From NCBI GenBank assembly GCA_951799445.1, contig OX637287.1, forward strand, positions 8,680,001 through 8,744,000: a DNA stretch of 64,000 nt, read 5' to 3'. This DNA comes from Pseudisothecium myosuroides. Lineage: Eukaryota > Streptophyta > Bryopsida > Hypnales > Lembophyllaceae. The notes below the pieces were generated by a model that saw only the letters and a program-made list of their open reading frames with translations, was not told the DNA's origin and did not search any database. Below, piece after piece: positions 34,980 through 46,275 of the stretch (position 1 is its first letter; every line of letters starts with the position of its first letter). A program made the position numbers and the translations under genes.

Positions 34980-35503
34980 TCATATCTGAAAGAAAGCACT
35001 ACATGCACCATCTACAAAAGGATTTGGATTTGTGTCTTGGGGGAAAATAAATTTCAAAAAATTGAATATTGTATGTGTTGTGGGCTGCCTAGTGAAATTA
35101 CTTTGTACAAGCAGTTTTGGTTGTTTGGAATGTATAGCAAATTTTGAAAAATATACGCCAAGGTTAAAAATATACCAAAATTTCACTCAATCTTTGGAAT
35201 GAGGTCTTCTATGCTCACCAAAAAAATTCAACAGTCCACTTAGAGCACTAGAACATTTTATACAAGTCTTTGTATTCACAATTACACCTAATATGCAAAG
35301 AAGTGACCCATAGTGTGGACCACTTGGAGTAACCAACCGACTGGTGTTCTCTGAATACATAAGAGGGGTTAGTTTTACATTTGAAGAATTTTGATTGGCA
35401 CTGAGCAAGAACAAGATACATATAAGACAATTTTGTATCACTGTAGGGGTCCACCTTTCAAGGACGCAAAAAAGACCCCTATCTCATTGATGAACAATGT
35501 TAT

Positions 35504-35648
35504 GTAAGGTAGGCACACCAATTCCCATCCGTGTACCCCATTCCTTCAGTGTGTAGCAAAGGGGCACATTTTCTTTCTAGAATGTACCACATTTGTACAT
35601 GATGACAAAATGGGAATACACGGACACGAATTGGTGCCTCTACCTTAT
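35504..35648. repeat. Small inverted-repeat element (~145 bp)
   Basis: GTAAGGTAGGCACACCAATT at the left is matched by AATTGGTGCCTCTACCTTAT at the right, and CCGTGTACCCCATT by AATGGGAATACACGG further in. This gives arms of about 40 bases with a few mismatches. Confidence 0.8.
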
Positions 35649-35901
35649 CATGTAGGAAGTTTAGAAAGTTTATCTACTATTGTAGTTACTTTGTTGAATT
35701 TTCAAAGGGCAAAATCATAGTAGAATAATTACATTTGCTATTTTTTTGCAACCAAAAGAGATTGAAAATTAATTGCATTGATAATGATGGTAGCAATTCT
35801 AAAGTGATATTGACAATTCTAGTGTGCCATATTTTATTGATCATTTAAGTTGACCTTGCACCCACATTCATTATAATTGAAAGGTATGTTCTCACTTGGT
35901 G

Positions 35902-36376
35902 TTAAGGTAAAACAATCCATTACGAACAAAAGACCCATTGTGGACACATAAGAATGACCCCATTATGGTTTTCTTCCAGTGAATGAGATTTGGGCCATAA
36001 TCAAGACATGAATAGAGTAAATAGAGTAATTAGTGACATCAATAGGACCTTCCAACTTTTTAGTGTTAATTCATTGTAGAAAGTCATTGTTTTAGGGCTT
36101 TAATGTTAGAAAATATTGTGAATGCTTTAGGTGAGTAAGATGATTGTTATGGATACAATTTTTGTTGATTTGGGGTAGTCTAGAGACTCTTTTAGGCCTT
36201 GATGGGCTGAACACTTCAAAAATTCATAACAAATTCACACTTTGTTTTTAAATTATAATTTCAATTGCTCTCACCATTTCTAGCACTTGTCTTTATGTGA
36301 AAAAAAAATTAAAAAATTTCAGCAGTGACAATAGGTCAAACTCCCCATTCTGTCCGTAATGGGTTGTTTTACCTTA
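35902..36376. repeat. Inverted-repeat element with ~22-bp ends
   Basis: TTAAGGTAAAACAATCCATT (with ACG) at the left is mirrored by CGTAATGGGTTGTTTTACCTT at the right. The interior has no coding capacity. Candidate non-autonomous DNA element; the family is unknown. Confidence 0.65.
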
Positions 36377-37012
36377 GAAGTTGTTCAAAGTGATGTTAAC
36401 TAGCTAAATCTCATCTGGAGGTGTGTCTTGATTGATTCTTAAAACTGTTGGTAACACCACTTACCAAGTGTCGAGGCACAAACATGGTGGTGTGCACAAC
36501 TGGATTCAAACTTTGGACCCTCCACAAATGCGAAGGCACACTATAGATTCTGGTGCAAGCGTTGTGCAAAAACACCATCAAGGGATAGAGGCAAGGAACC
36601 TCAACTCTTTTGCAACTGCAACCTATTAATTGACAAACAATTAAGTAGTCAATTTGACACCCTCGCGATAAACAAAAGAATTAGTTCATGTCCTTGCAAG
36701 TTCAAGATGAACATCCATGCATCTTGCACAACTCAACCCAACCACTCCTACTCCATCCCTACATTGCCGACTTTAGTGACAAGCTTCAGCTAAACAAGTG
36801 ATAGACCATCATGGGACTCCGGAACAGATATTTTGAAACTGCCCTTGGGAGCAGAAAATAGTACAAAGCGCAAGAAGGATCTTGTGCAGTACAATTATTC
36901 TCAGAATTCCGGTCCAAGCAGTAAGGTTTGAAACGCTTGTTGGCACAAGGTGTCTTGTGTTAAACTAAGTTAAAGCCCCAAGCATTGAGAACTTGGCAGA
37001 AAACAAGCTGAC

Positions 37013-40000
37013 TCAAAGAATGATCTCCTCTGCGTAAAAAGGGCTGTCACAACCAGCTGAAAGATCATCCAAGATGACCCATTCATCTGTCACTCGATTG
37101 AATTCCTGTCATGAACAAACATTAGGTAAATTAAACTTTCAGTAACAAGGTATAACCATTGTAACAAGGGGTTCTCAGAGCAAGGTTAAATGTACAGAAC
37201 TTGAGTTATTCTACCTACAAAATATAAATGAATTTCATGCCTGCAAATGGGATACAGGACAAATGTAGGGGTGCTGATGATGACCTTGAACATTCTATGG
37301 AAAATTCAAAACAGTTTAGCAACTGAGAATACGTTACTCACAAATTTCAATAACGAGAACGTAGAGCAACATACTCAAAATAGATTAGGGAAGAGAGTTG
37401 TAAAACTTACTGTCCTAAGTATGCGCAAGTCAGGCAAGGACGCAAAAGCTGCACTCTCCATGGGATCAGCTCTCCACACATTACTGTCGGGCTCTCTATA
37501 TAGAGGCTCGACTTCCACAAGCGTCAAATTCTGCGCAATTATTATCAGCACAATATCTCAAAAATGGAACTTATTACTGTAATTTCATAACGAGCTTCAG
37601 TAAGAAGGCAGTTTCAACAAGTTTGTAATGAGATATGCAATTTACCACCACAAAGGGAGGGTGCAGTACCTCTAATGAAAGTTTATCTTTGTCTCCTCGA
37701 TCTACACTCCCATTCAAAACATGCAAGAAAAAGAAAAAAGACAAGTAATCACTAAACATGAATCAACCATACGAAGATCAAGGACTTCCAAAATAAAAGA
37801 TAGGCAAAGGGCTTGACAGACGGCGCATTTACAGTACCAATTCTGTTCCTTCTAAGGATTTCCAATCAGCTTGGTTTTGAAAGACGACACATCCAGACAG
37901 GAGAGAATCTTCAACACTTACCAATGTTTCGACTGACAACAAGGCCAACCCCTACACATGGCAACAGTATTAAGTCAGTACTCTTCAGACCATTCACAAA
38001 CAGATGGTGATATATCTGTTCACAAACTAGGCACATGTTTTTAAAACTCTCCCACAAAGAATGACAAAATTAATACCTCTCAGTCGATCATCTTGATGTT
38101 GAGCTTTGATAGCATCAGAAAGGGGATACTCTACAACATCGCCATTTTGGGCTTCTGCCCCCCACACGCTTTCGCCATTTTCAGGAGTATAGGCTGACCC
38201 TGATCTTGCTGCAGCTGAACTGCGCGCATCTCCCTTCCTTGATCTGCCATTGCCTCCACGAATGAACATCTTGGTGCAGATAGAAGGTTGACGGCCGGAA
38301 AATAAAAAGGATACATCCTAAGCGGGCAATGAGAGAGTTGCTAAGGTTGAGGGCAACAGCTACACTCTTCAGCGCTGCCTCCAAATCAGGTTAACCCCTA
38401 GAGGACCGAGGATTCATAGTCATGAAACGAATAAATGGATTGATCGTATTGTGAAGAATATAATTCAAATGGGGCCAACTTTTATATCACTAAAATCAGT
38501 GAAGAACATTGCACATTTTGGTCAATGAATAAAAAAATTGGACCAAAAGAATCCCAATATGACCTTCTCACAACTGCTTAAGACACAAGAGGTTCAATTT
38601 GAGCTTCTTGATAATTTTCTTGATCTTTCAAGGGCTCCTTTAGGACATGTATATATTCCGAATGCAGTTATAATTTTTTCTGGCTGAGCTGGATGAGTCT
38701 CTTCAACATAATTACCCCCACAAAAGAAACTCAGATTCAGACAAAAAAAAGCAAACGGAACGGTTGCCATTTGTTCATAGGGTGCTGCAACTGAGTTGGC
38801 ATTTCCAAATATAACCCTGCAGTAAGGTATCACCAGTGCACACAAAATAAAACAAAAACAAAAAAATGCAGACGATTTGTTGAGAACCACTAGCGATAGG
38901 AAAGAATTCTGTATGAAACTTGTTGAGCGAAAAAACACACTGAAAAAGGTCTGAAAACTAACTTCCTCTTAAAGGGCTTGAACTCAGCCCAAGTCTCCCA
39001 CACTTCCGAAGCAGCTCCCCTTCTATTGCTGTCGCGACCCTTGAGACCTTGTTCACCGGTCTCATCATACACAACCCTCAATTCTGGGTCGATGAGCACC
39101 TGGGACAATAACATAAATATACCGCAGACACAGAATCACGGGACATAACAATGTAAAAATCTACCTTTCTCGATTACAGTTCTACAATGACCGCTGCACT
39201 TCAAATTCGGTAAAAGGACAGGACTACCAGAAGAAATTCCATATGAATTCCAATAAATGCTTAAATCATACACTCATGCGTCAAGCAATCAACCCCTGTT
39301 CTATTGTTTTCACATCTAATTCTCCTCGCATTATCTTGAAATTTCGATCACCTTGCAAAGTGCTCCAAATGGAGTCCTTATCAATATCAGCCTTTTCACA
39401 TTATACTCAAAAATCTTAGAATCGTGCAATCAGAAACTACAGAAACAACCCCTACCAGCTCGAAGACGCGCGTGCTCCACATTAGAACATCTGAGACCAG
39501 AATCCAAACCCTAAAAACACCTGCAACGGAATGCTACTACTCCACGACACGAACAAGAGACTAAGACATGGGAAATTAAGAATTGGTCCCTCCCTCTCAA
39601 GCGATGAATAACTAGCACATAACGTAACCACACTAAATTGCGACACTCCTAAATCATGCACAATGCGTACAAACATATTTCGAGAATGTTCACTACCAGA
39701 ATTGCAAAATCAGAACTCTTCTCGGATTTAGACCATTCATCTCCCATTGAACGCTTGTAACTTTCGCATCTGGTATCCAAATGACGCATTCTTTCGTGCG
39801 TTGGAATCCTCAAAGAGATTTTGAAATTGCGTGAGTTTTTATTATACCTCGTAAGCGTTGCTGAGTTCCACGAAGCGCGCCTGCGCGTCCGGGTGCGAGC
39901 TGACATCCGGGTGGTAGTTCTTGGCCAAATTGCGGTACGCCGTCTTGAGCTGCGCCGGAGAGGCCGTCCTGTCCACCTTGAGCACCTCGTACAACTGCGT

Positions 40001-40063
40001 GTGGGCAGCGCGACAAGCCACCACGGCCGTCGTCCTCGCCATCATCGCCACGGCCATCGCCAT
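37013..40063 (-). CDS. Organelle-type J-domain (DnaJ-like) protein with conserved C-terminal domain
   Basis: Seven exons, in transcription order 40063-39848, 39099-38963, 38243-38077, 37951-37922, 37701-37670, 37530-37411 and 37105-37013, join in frame to 264 aa. The J domain (about 23-85) has LYEVLKVDRTASPAQLKTAY, the HPD motif at 51-53 and AQARFVELSNAYEVL. J proteins stimulate the ATPase of Hsp70 partners. The next block (WETWAEFKPFKRK) and the C-terminal half (GDVVEYPLSDAIKAQHQDD, VEVEPLYREPDSNVWRAD, NRVTDEWVILDDLSAG) resemble a plant-specific J protein family that I recognise but cannot name exactly. The first 22 residues are Ala/Met/Arg-rich with no acidic residue and may target an organelle, most likely the chloroplast. 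Exons 4 and 5 are only 30 and 32 nt. The donor of intron 2 (AA|GTTAGT) is weak. The start at 40063 is the first ATG of the frame. Confidence 0.9.
38460..38620. repeat. Third copy of the intron repeat (J-domain gene intron 2)
   Basis: This segment lies within intron 2 (38244-38962) of the J-domain gene. It shares GGGGCCAA, AAATCAGTGAAGAACAT, TTGGTCAATGAATAAA, ATGACCTTCTCA and GAGGTTCAATTTG with the tandem pair in photolyase intron 1. Confidence 0.7.
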
Positions 40064-40370
40064 TTTGCTCGGGGAGCGCGAGTTTGCGAACTGGTGTGAG
40101 CTGCTGCTGAGGTTTGTCAAGTGAAAGGGGGTGAGGGAGACGATACCCGGAATATGATACCCGGAATATGTTTATGACCGGATAGAAACGCTTCTGGAAT
40201 CCTGGACTGGCTCGTGGTTTCATGCCGCGTGGTGTTTTTATCCTCTTTTGCTCTGCAAGCCTCTTTAATATCAATTTCTGGCTAAGGTAGTCTGCTCTAA
40301 AAGCGACCATGTTCTAAATACGACCCATAACATTGTTTCATCGGCCCAAAATTTACAATATACTCACTCA

Positions 40371-40670
40371 GGTAGGAGGCTCATAAACCGACCATCTAAG
40401 AGCTGTTTGCCATTTCAAGGAAGCTAAACTCCTTCAAACAATTTTCAGTATATTTCAGTAGGAAGAAAATTGGAATTTGCATCTAACCCAAGTCGTTTCA
40501 TATTTTTTTGACCTTTGTGGAATTAGTTATGAATTTTTGAAGGTGAAACGCAATGGTCATTGAAAGCGATCACCTCCTGAAATGTACATTGTTGGTACAT
40601 GGAAGAAAACAAAATGTACCTCTATGCCATGATTGGTTTTACAGCTCGGTCGCTTTTAGAGCCTCCTACC
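40371..40670. mobile_element. GTAGGAGG-family element, copy d (complete ends)
   Basis: It starts GGTAGGAGGCTCATAAACC and ends GGCTCTAAAAGC-type text in inverted form (GCTTTTAGAGCCTCCTACC), so the terminal inverted repeat GGTAGGAGGC/GCCTCCTACC is perfect over 10 bases. It lies in reverse orientation relative to copy a and has no open frame. No target duplication is clear. Confidence 0.85.
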
Positions 40671-41730
40671 TTATTCACGAGAGCCTAGCTTGGGTCAAAT
40701 TTGGGTATATTGTACATGCATACCTAAATTCATTACTTACAAAAGTGAATAATTTATTTATTATATATTTGTATGTTATCTAGAAAATACATACCAAAAA
40801 ATCTAGAATGTCCTTTTTATTTTGGCACAACCAAAATCTTCATATTTTCATAATAGGCACTATAATACTCAAATGTTGATAGAAACAATTTTAAGTGTAC
40901 ATTAACAACATTTAATTAATTATTACGAGTTGTTCTAAAACTAACCTCCAAAGCTTCTTGTCTAGAATGTACAACCTCTATTCATGAGAGTCTAGGGTTG
41001 ACTTTAAGTACATCTAGTTTAGGCACTTTGAGAACTCATAGTGTCTATGGTATTTGCATGTTTTGAAAAAATTCATTAAAAAAAATATAGAATCTTCTTC
41101 AAACTTCTAAGATTCAACAAAAAAATTAAGCAATTGAATATTATGAGCAATGTTCAATTGCTTTTTCAAATGCATTTAGATGTAAATACCTTAGAACAAA
41201 TTTCTATATACAAAATTGGCTAAGCTTTGCAAAGATGACAAAATGAATTATGGAATTCTACCTAATAGTGTGCACTACAATTTGCGAAGAGAAGAATCAA
41301 AATTGTTGGCAAGCAAGGCAAAACTACTCTTGAAATAAAATTTTGTCAAGATTAGTTGCAAGAAAAGGTGGCTCATTTTTTAGCATTTTGGCAATTTTTA
41401 TGCAATTTTTTGGGAGTATTATTTAAAAAATTAGAAAAATAATTTTTTTAAAATATAAAAATACATGGCCAATGTAAACACCTATAAAAAGAAGGTATTC
41501 TATTAAGGAAAAGCATAGAAACATACTCCAAGTAAGAAAACTAGAAAAGTGCATAATCTTCATAAAATATATACTTTGATGACTTAATTTGTAAAAAATA
41601 GGAAAAATAATTTACAAAGATACTAGAAATTATTTATTTGTGAGAGCTTGATGGTGATGACATTTCACCAAAAGAATGATCTTGAAACCATTTCCAGTGT
41701 TCAAATGTGCACACACAAGGGAACCCTCAT

Positions 41731-41812
41731 TACAAGAGAACAATGTCAATTCGGACATTTTTTTGTCAATTTGGACACAATTAGTCAACTTGGACATTGT
41801 TTTCTTGTGGTG
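41731..41812. repeat. Small CACTA-like inverted repeat
   Basis: TTACAAGAGAACAATGTC at the left is mirrored by GGACATTGTTTTCTTGTGG at the right. Both resemble CACTACAAGAAAA-type ends of plant CACTA elements. The interior repeats TCAATTTGGACA-like motifs. Only 82 bases long, so a deletion derivative or solo end pair. Confidence 0.5.
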
Positions 41813-42670
41813 CCTATTTGCACCAACCTGAAGGATATAAAATAATATATTTTTTGACACCCTTTGATAGAAACATGCTCACCTTCCATAGAAATAAACC
41901 ACAATTTAATTTCAGCTCTAAATCATTAATTTTGAATATTAATTAGTATTAAAATCCCCTAACTTTAAAAGTGTGAAAAATTAGCAAAGTTGTCTTTTAA
42001 ATATAAAATGAATTTTTGAATTTTTTTTAAATACGGGATTTATTGACTATCATAACATCCACTTTTAACTAAAAAATGTTCAAGTTCATCATCTTCATGC
42101 TTCAAAAGTTATAATGAAAAATAAGCCCGTTACACTACGTGTCTACATGCGACACAAAAAATCAACCATCAATTTCTTGCAATCACCTCCAAACTCACAT
42201 AGTAGTAAAAAGGATCATGAAATTTGGGGAAGGCAACTTCAATTCTAGCAAACTCAAAAAATCTTTTCCAATTCCAACACAACAAGGAAGCCCACTCGTA
42301 CTTTCCTTCAAGGACTAAAATAAGCACACTTAATTGCAACACCATCCATCTACAAACACCTAAAAATGGAATTGAATTAACACATCGATAACTCAAACAA
42401 CCACAACTTTTTAAAAGCAACCAATGAAAGCTTGAGAGGTGAGGAGTTACTTTGAAGCAACCACACAATATTTCAACCGTTTCTTGCTTCAAACCGGATA
42501 TCCACTCAAGATTAAAAAAATTGAAGAATAATACGAGAGCATCACAAATTACAAAACCCATTGGGTTGCATTTTTCTTGAATTTGCTAATAATATCATCA
42601 ATGTCTTTTAGCCACTCAACCTTTGAGATAATAGGACCACAATAAGTGTTGTTTTGTAGGTGTTGGTACC

Positions 42671-44134
42671 TCATGGCTTCATATCAAAGTTTGGCCTATA
42701 TTCACACACAGTCCCACAAAACTGCTCGTTCCTTCCAAACAAATCCGAAACAATTTCCGTTTTTGACTCTCCAAAAACAACATCATATTGCAGCATGTAA
42801 TCATGCACTGATATCCAAATCACACTTCCCTTGCCTGTACACCTGAACCAATTCTTATTCAATCTACTCTTATGGCTCTTCATTGCATCGTGGTACAAGA
42901 TTTCATGGCGACACCACAAAGCGCTATTCCGGTGAGGACGTTGTCCATCTATAGAACCAAGTGTGCAATTGTCACACTTGCAGTTAATGAACCCTTGCGT
43001 GCGTGGAATTTGTATCCTCAACACACCACGACGACCGACACCATCTTAGCAACTGTACCCGAGATCAAAGATGTGGAATTGGAGAGGCATACAAACGAAG
43101 TTGTTGTGTGGATTTCGAATCTTCCAACTCTGCACTAGTAGTGCAAGAATGATGGCAAACAAGTTGCCCATGCACTCCACAACTTCTACAGAGTAGCTAC
43201 AACGTCCAAGGCCAGGGTTCAAATGATCAAAGCCAGGGTCCCATTCCTCATCCGCACCTTGGTGCCCCTCTTCGATTTGTTCCTCGTTCTCATCCATACA
43301 AAAGTACGGAAACAAATTGTCAAGTGGGATTATCCTCATCAGCCTTATGTATCCCTCCTCTTCATCAAATACAAACAGATTCAAAAAACCATAATATTGA
43401 ATCAAACCCCCATCCGTGTGAAGCAGTTCCCTCTCGAAATCAACTGATAGATCAAGAAGCAACACACGTCCATCAACACACGCACTTGCCCCTTGGTACC
43501 GCCATGCCACCCGTTGCACTTGGTCAAGCCCTCTATATCCGGACCCCCATTTAAGCGTCACACAAAACCTATGGCACGTCCAAGTCTTTTCCCTTGAGGT
43601 GTATACACACACCGAATGTAAAAATACCAACACCACTTTGTAGGAATTTTCCATCTCATTCACCATCAAGTTGGCTTGAACATAACGATGGTCCCACACC
43701 GACATTCCAACTTCTTGAGGGCTCACTGTAGGGAGGATCCGCCATTCCGTGCGTAGCGGATTGTACACCATGAGGGGAGTCCAACGTTCACCTAATGCCT
43801 CATGGCCTGCTTCATGGCTAGATAAGAATTTTGGGTGGCGCCAACGCGTGAGATTGGGACGGTCACTGTCAAGAGGGCGGCGTAGTGCATCCATCTCAGA
43901 AACCTCGCGAGTTTCGAGTTTGAGGAGGAGGAGGCCGTGAGCGGATGCGATGATGTCGTCGCGAGGGTTGCATCCGCGGATCCAATCCAAGGGGAGGTTG
44001 AAGGACGGTAAGGAGAGACACATCGGCTTGAGATGGGTTGGAGAGAGGTGGTGAATGCCCCTCCATGTCCAAGGAATGTTGGGGTCTTCGGCATGGTCCG
44101 ATATGCCTGTGTAGTAGTAACTTTGGAGTGCCAT
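42671..44134 (-). pseudogene. F-box/kelch-like protein relic with in-frame stop, no F-box
   Basis: The frame opens at an ATG at 44134 and gives 362 aa of F-box-associated, kelch-like sequence. Visible are WRGIHHL, IIASAHGLLLLK, PLMVYNPLRTEWRILP, a repeat-like run to SREKTWTC, and FVCMPLQFHIFDLG. A TAA at 43046-43048 interrupts it. The same frame then stays open to 42671, reading through FRCTGKGSVIWI to EYRPNFDMKP, which looks like the normal C-terminal end of this protein group. No intron with usable GT and AG spans the stop. No N-terminal F-box (the Skp1-binding part) is found upstream. It therefore looks like a decayed or truncated member; a stop-terminated but expressed 362-aa protein cannot be excluded. 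Its base composition is much richer in GC than the surrounding DNA. Confidence 0.7.
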
Positions 44135-46089
44135 GAAAAGTTTTGTAAAGTTAGTTTGACATTAAAAAAGTATCAAAATGAAATTGGAAGAAACTGATCG
44201 ATTGAGTTCTTGGAATTGTCAAAATAAACTTAACCCTAGAAGGACACGACTCCAACAACAAGTTAGATACCAAAAAACAATCCAATTTCAAAATGACTAG
44301 GTGCGTGAACATTCTTAATGATGGTAGGATAAGGCCCAATCAACAACAATGAAGAGGGACTTCAAGATGCAGAGGTTTGATCTTGGGTTCTATGGTTTCC
44401 TTCAAAGTCATTTAATGGACACTTTGAGTCCTTGTTGTTGTTGTTATAGGATTAATCGGTTCACAAGGGGCCCAATGAACTTGAAGAGAGTTCAAATATC
44501 AAGGAAATCCAGTTCTTTTAGAAGATAAAGTGGCCTATTGTAATCACCTTCATTCTCAAACTTGATGATTCCTTGCTTTGTAGGACTTTAGCTTTTAGAG
44601 ACCATTTATACTAGTTTAGAAAGTTGCAACTAGTTTACAACGTTCCTTCTATTAGAAAAGGATAGTGGCATTAAAATGCACTTGAAGTTGGTCCAACATA
44701 AAATAAATAGAAATAAATGATTTCTAAAAGTATTAGAATTGAATACATTTTAGGAAATCAACTACAAATTTTAAATTAATAATGTGGAACTATTGTCCTT
44801 TTGTACATAAAATGAAAATCATTGTCTCCAAATATGTCTTAAATACAAATGAGCGCTTGTTGAATGAAATTGTAGTTTAGACATTTATAATGTGAGTATG
44901 AATCCCCAAGAATATTTAGCTTTTTCTCCCTTTCATATTAAAGAAACATTTTATTTATATTTAGAAGTCATGTTTAGCTTAAAAGCATTTCAACTTTATT
45001 TTTTATAATCGCATTATCATACTATCAATGCAAATGGATTATAACTTATTGTAACACTAAGCTATATAATTATATTTAATTCAATTATGGCCAAAAAAAA
45101 AAATAGAGCTACATACCTAGAATCACCTATGGCCCGGAAATGTAATGGAAAATACCAATCCAAGGTATCATTCACGTGAGCCCATTCTTCTTCATAATGA
45201 ACATTTTCACGACCTGCAAGACACATACAATAATAAAAAAACATACTAAATCAAGTTAGATTCATAAAAAGAAATGTAATGAATACATATGAACTAATGC
45301 ACAAAAGGTAACTACAACCAATTTCATTAAGCCTTTAAGCCCGGTTCCTATTCTTAAACAGTTTGAGTTTTGTCTAAGCTTTTGTTGGAAGTCCAAAGGG
45401 GATTCCAAATTTCTTTTAACATACATTTTCGAAAATCCATATGAGTAATCTATAACTTTTCAAAATGATGTAAACAAGGTGAATCAAAAAACTATCTTAA
45501 TGAAAAGTTAGTTGCTTAGAAATCCTTGAAATGGAAACAAATATATCAAATGCAAACACTACAATAATACATTGATACTAAAAAGGATAAACTTACCTCG
45601 ACTTGATATGGAATCCAAGAGATCCTTTCCCAATGGACGCCCCATCCACACCAATCTTTAGATCAGCATTCACCTTAATCTGCGCCAACCTTAAAACAAG
45701 CTTAGAGTCACCTTTCAAACAACTTGCAATGGTTTTTGTCTTTTTTGCCAACAAACACACCACAAAATTCACTCTAAAAGACACTTTGGAAACTACAACA
45801 TCTCTAGAAATTGGACATATAAAGCGTCAATTACATATTGAGAAAAAAAGCAAAGAAGTTTGGACTTGGTAGAGCATGAAAATAATAAAGCCTAACCACC
45901 TACTTGAAGCGCTCTACAATTCTTCCACAATCTTAGAGATCCTTCTACCTTTTTTGCCTCTACTTTATCCTTCACAAGCTTAGTACTTTCACTGTGTAAG
46001 AAGAAAGGTTGCTAGAAGACGCAATTATGGAAGAGAAGGAGTCAAGACTTTCAAAGAGGGTGGCATTTAAAGAGGGTGGCAGCAACTAC
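44135..46089. other. AT-rich region with unrecognised exon-like frames (minus)
   Basis: No complete gene is seen. On the minus strand, 45784-45594 encodes VNADLKIGVDGASIGKGSLG-type sequence followed by a good donor (TCGAG|GTAAGT). At 45217-45112 another frame (EEWAHVNDTLDWYFPLHFRA) lies between a good acceptor (CTTGCAG) and donor (AG|GTATGT). The two do not join directly in a common frame, and I recognise no domain, so they may be a decayed gene or belong to a larger unresolved one. Confidence 0.35.
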
Positions 46090-46275
46090 ATTAGGGTTTC
46101 AAAAGGGATTCTTAAATCCCCTTTGAAACCCTATTAAACTTTGTTTTCTCTTTTAGCGCCTTAAGAAATGAGGTTTAATAGGGTTTCAAAGGGAATTTAA
46201 GAAGTGACTTCTTAAATGACTTCTTAAAGTCACTTCTTAAATGAGGTTTAATAGGGTTTAGGGTTTAAATACCCT
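46090..46275. repeat. Nested hairpins with telobox-like sequence
   Basis: TTCTTAAATCCCCTTTGAAA (continuing CCCTATTAAA) at about 46109 is mirrored by TTTAATAGGGTTTCAAAGGG at about 46168. Next to it, AAGTGACTTCTTAAATGACT is mirrored by AAGTCACTTC. The block ends in AGGGTTTAGGGTTT. No gene. Confidence 0.7.

Larger units (their letters stand above)
40064..42670. other. Intergenic region upstream of the J-domain gene
   Basis: The first 200 bases are GC-rich and probably hold the promoter and leader, including a direct repeat of TACCCGGAATATG at 40144-40170. A complete GTAGGAGG-family element (40371-40670) and a small CACTA-like inverted repeat (41731-41812) follow. The rest is AT-rich, with no supported gene. 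Confidence 0.55.
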
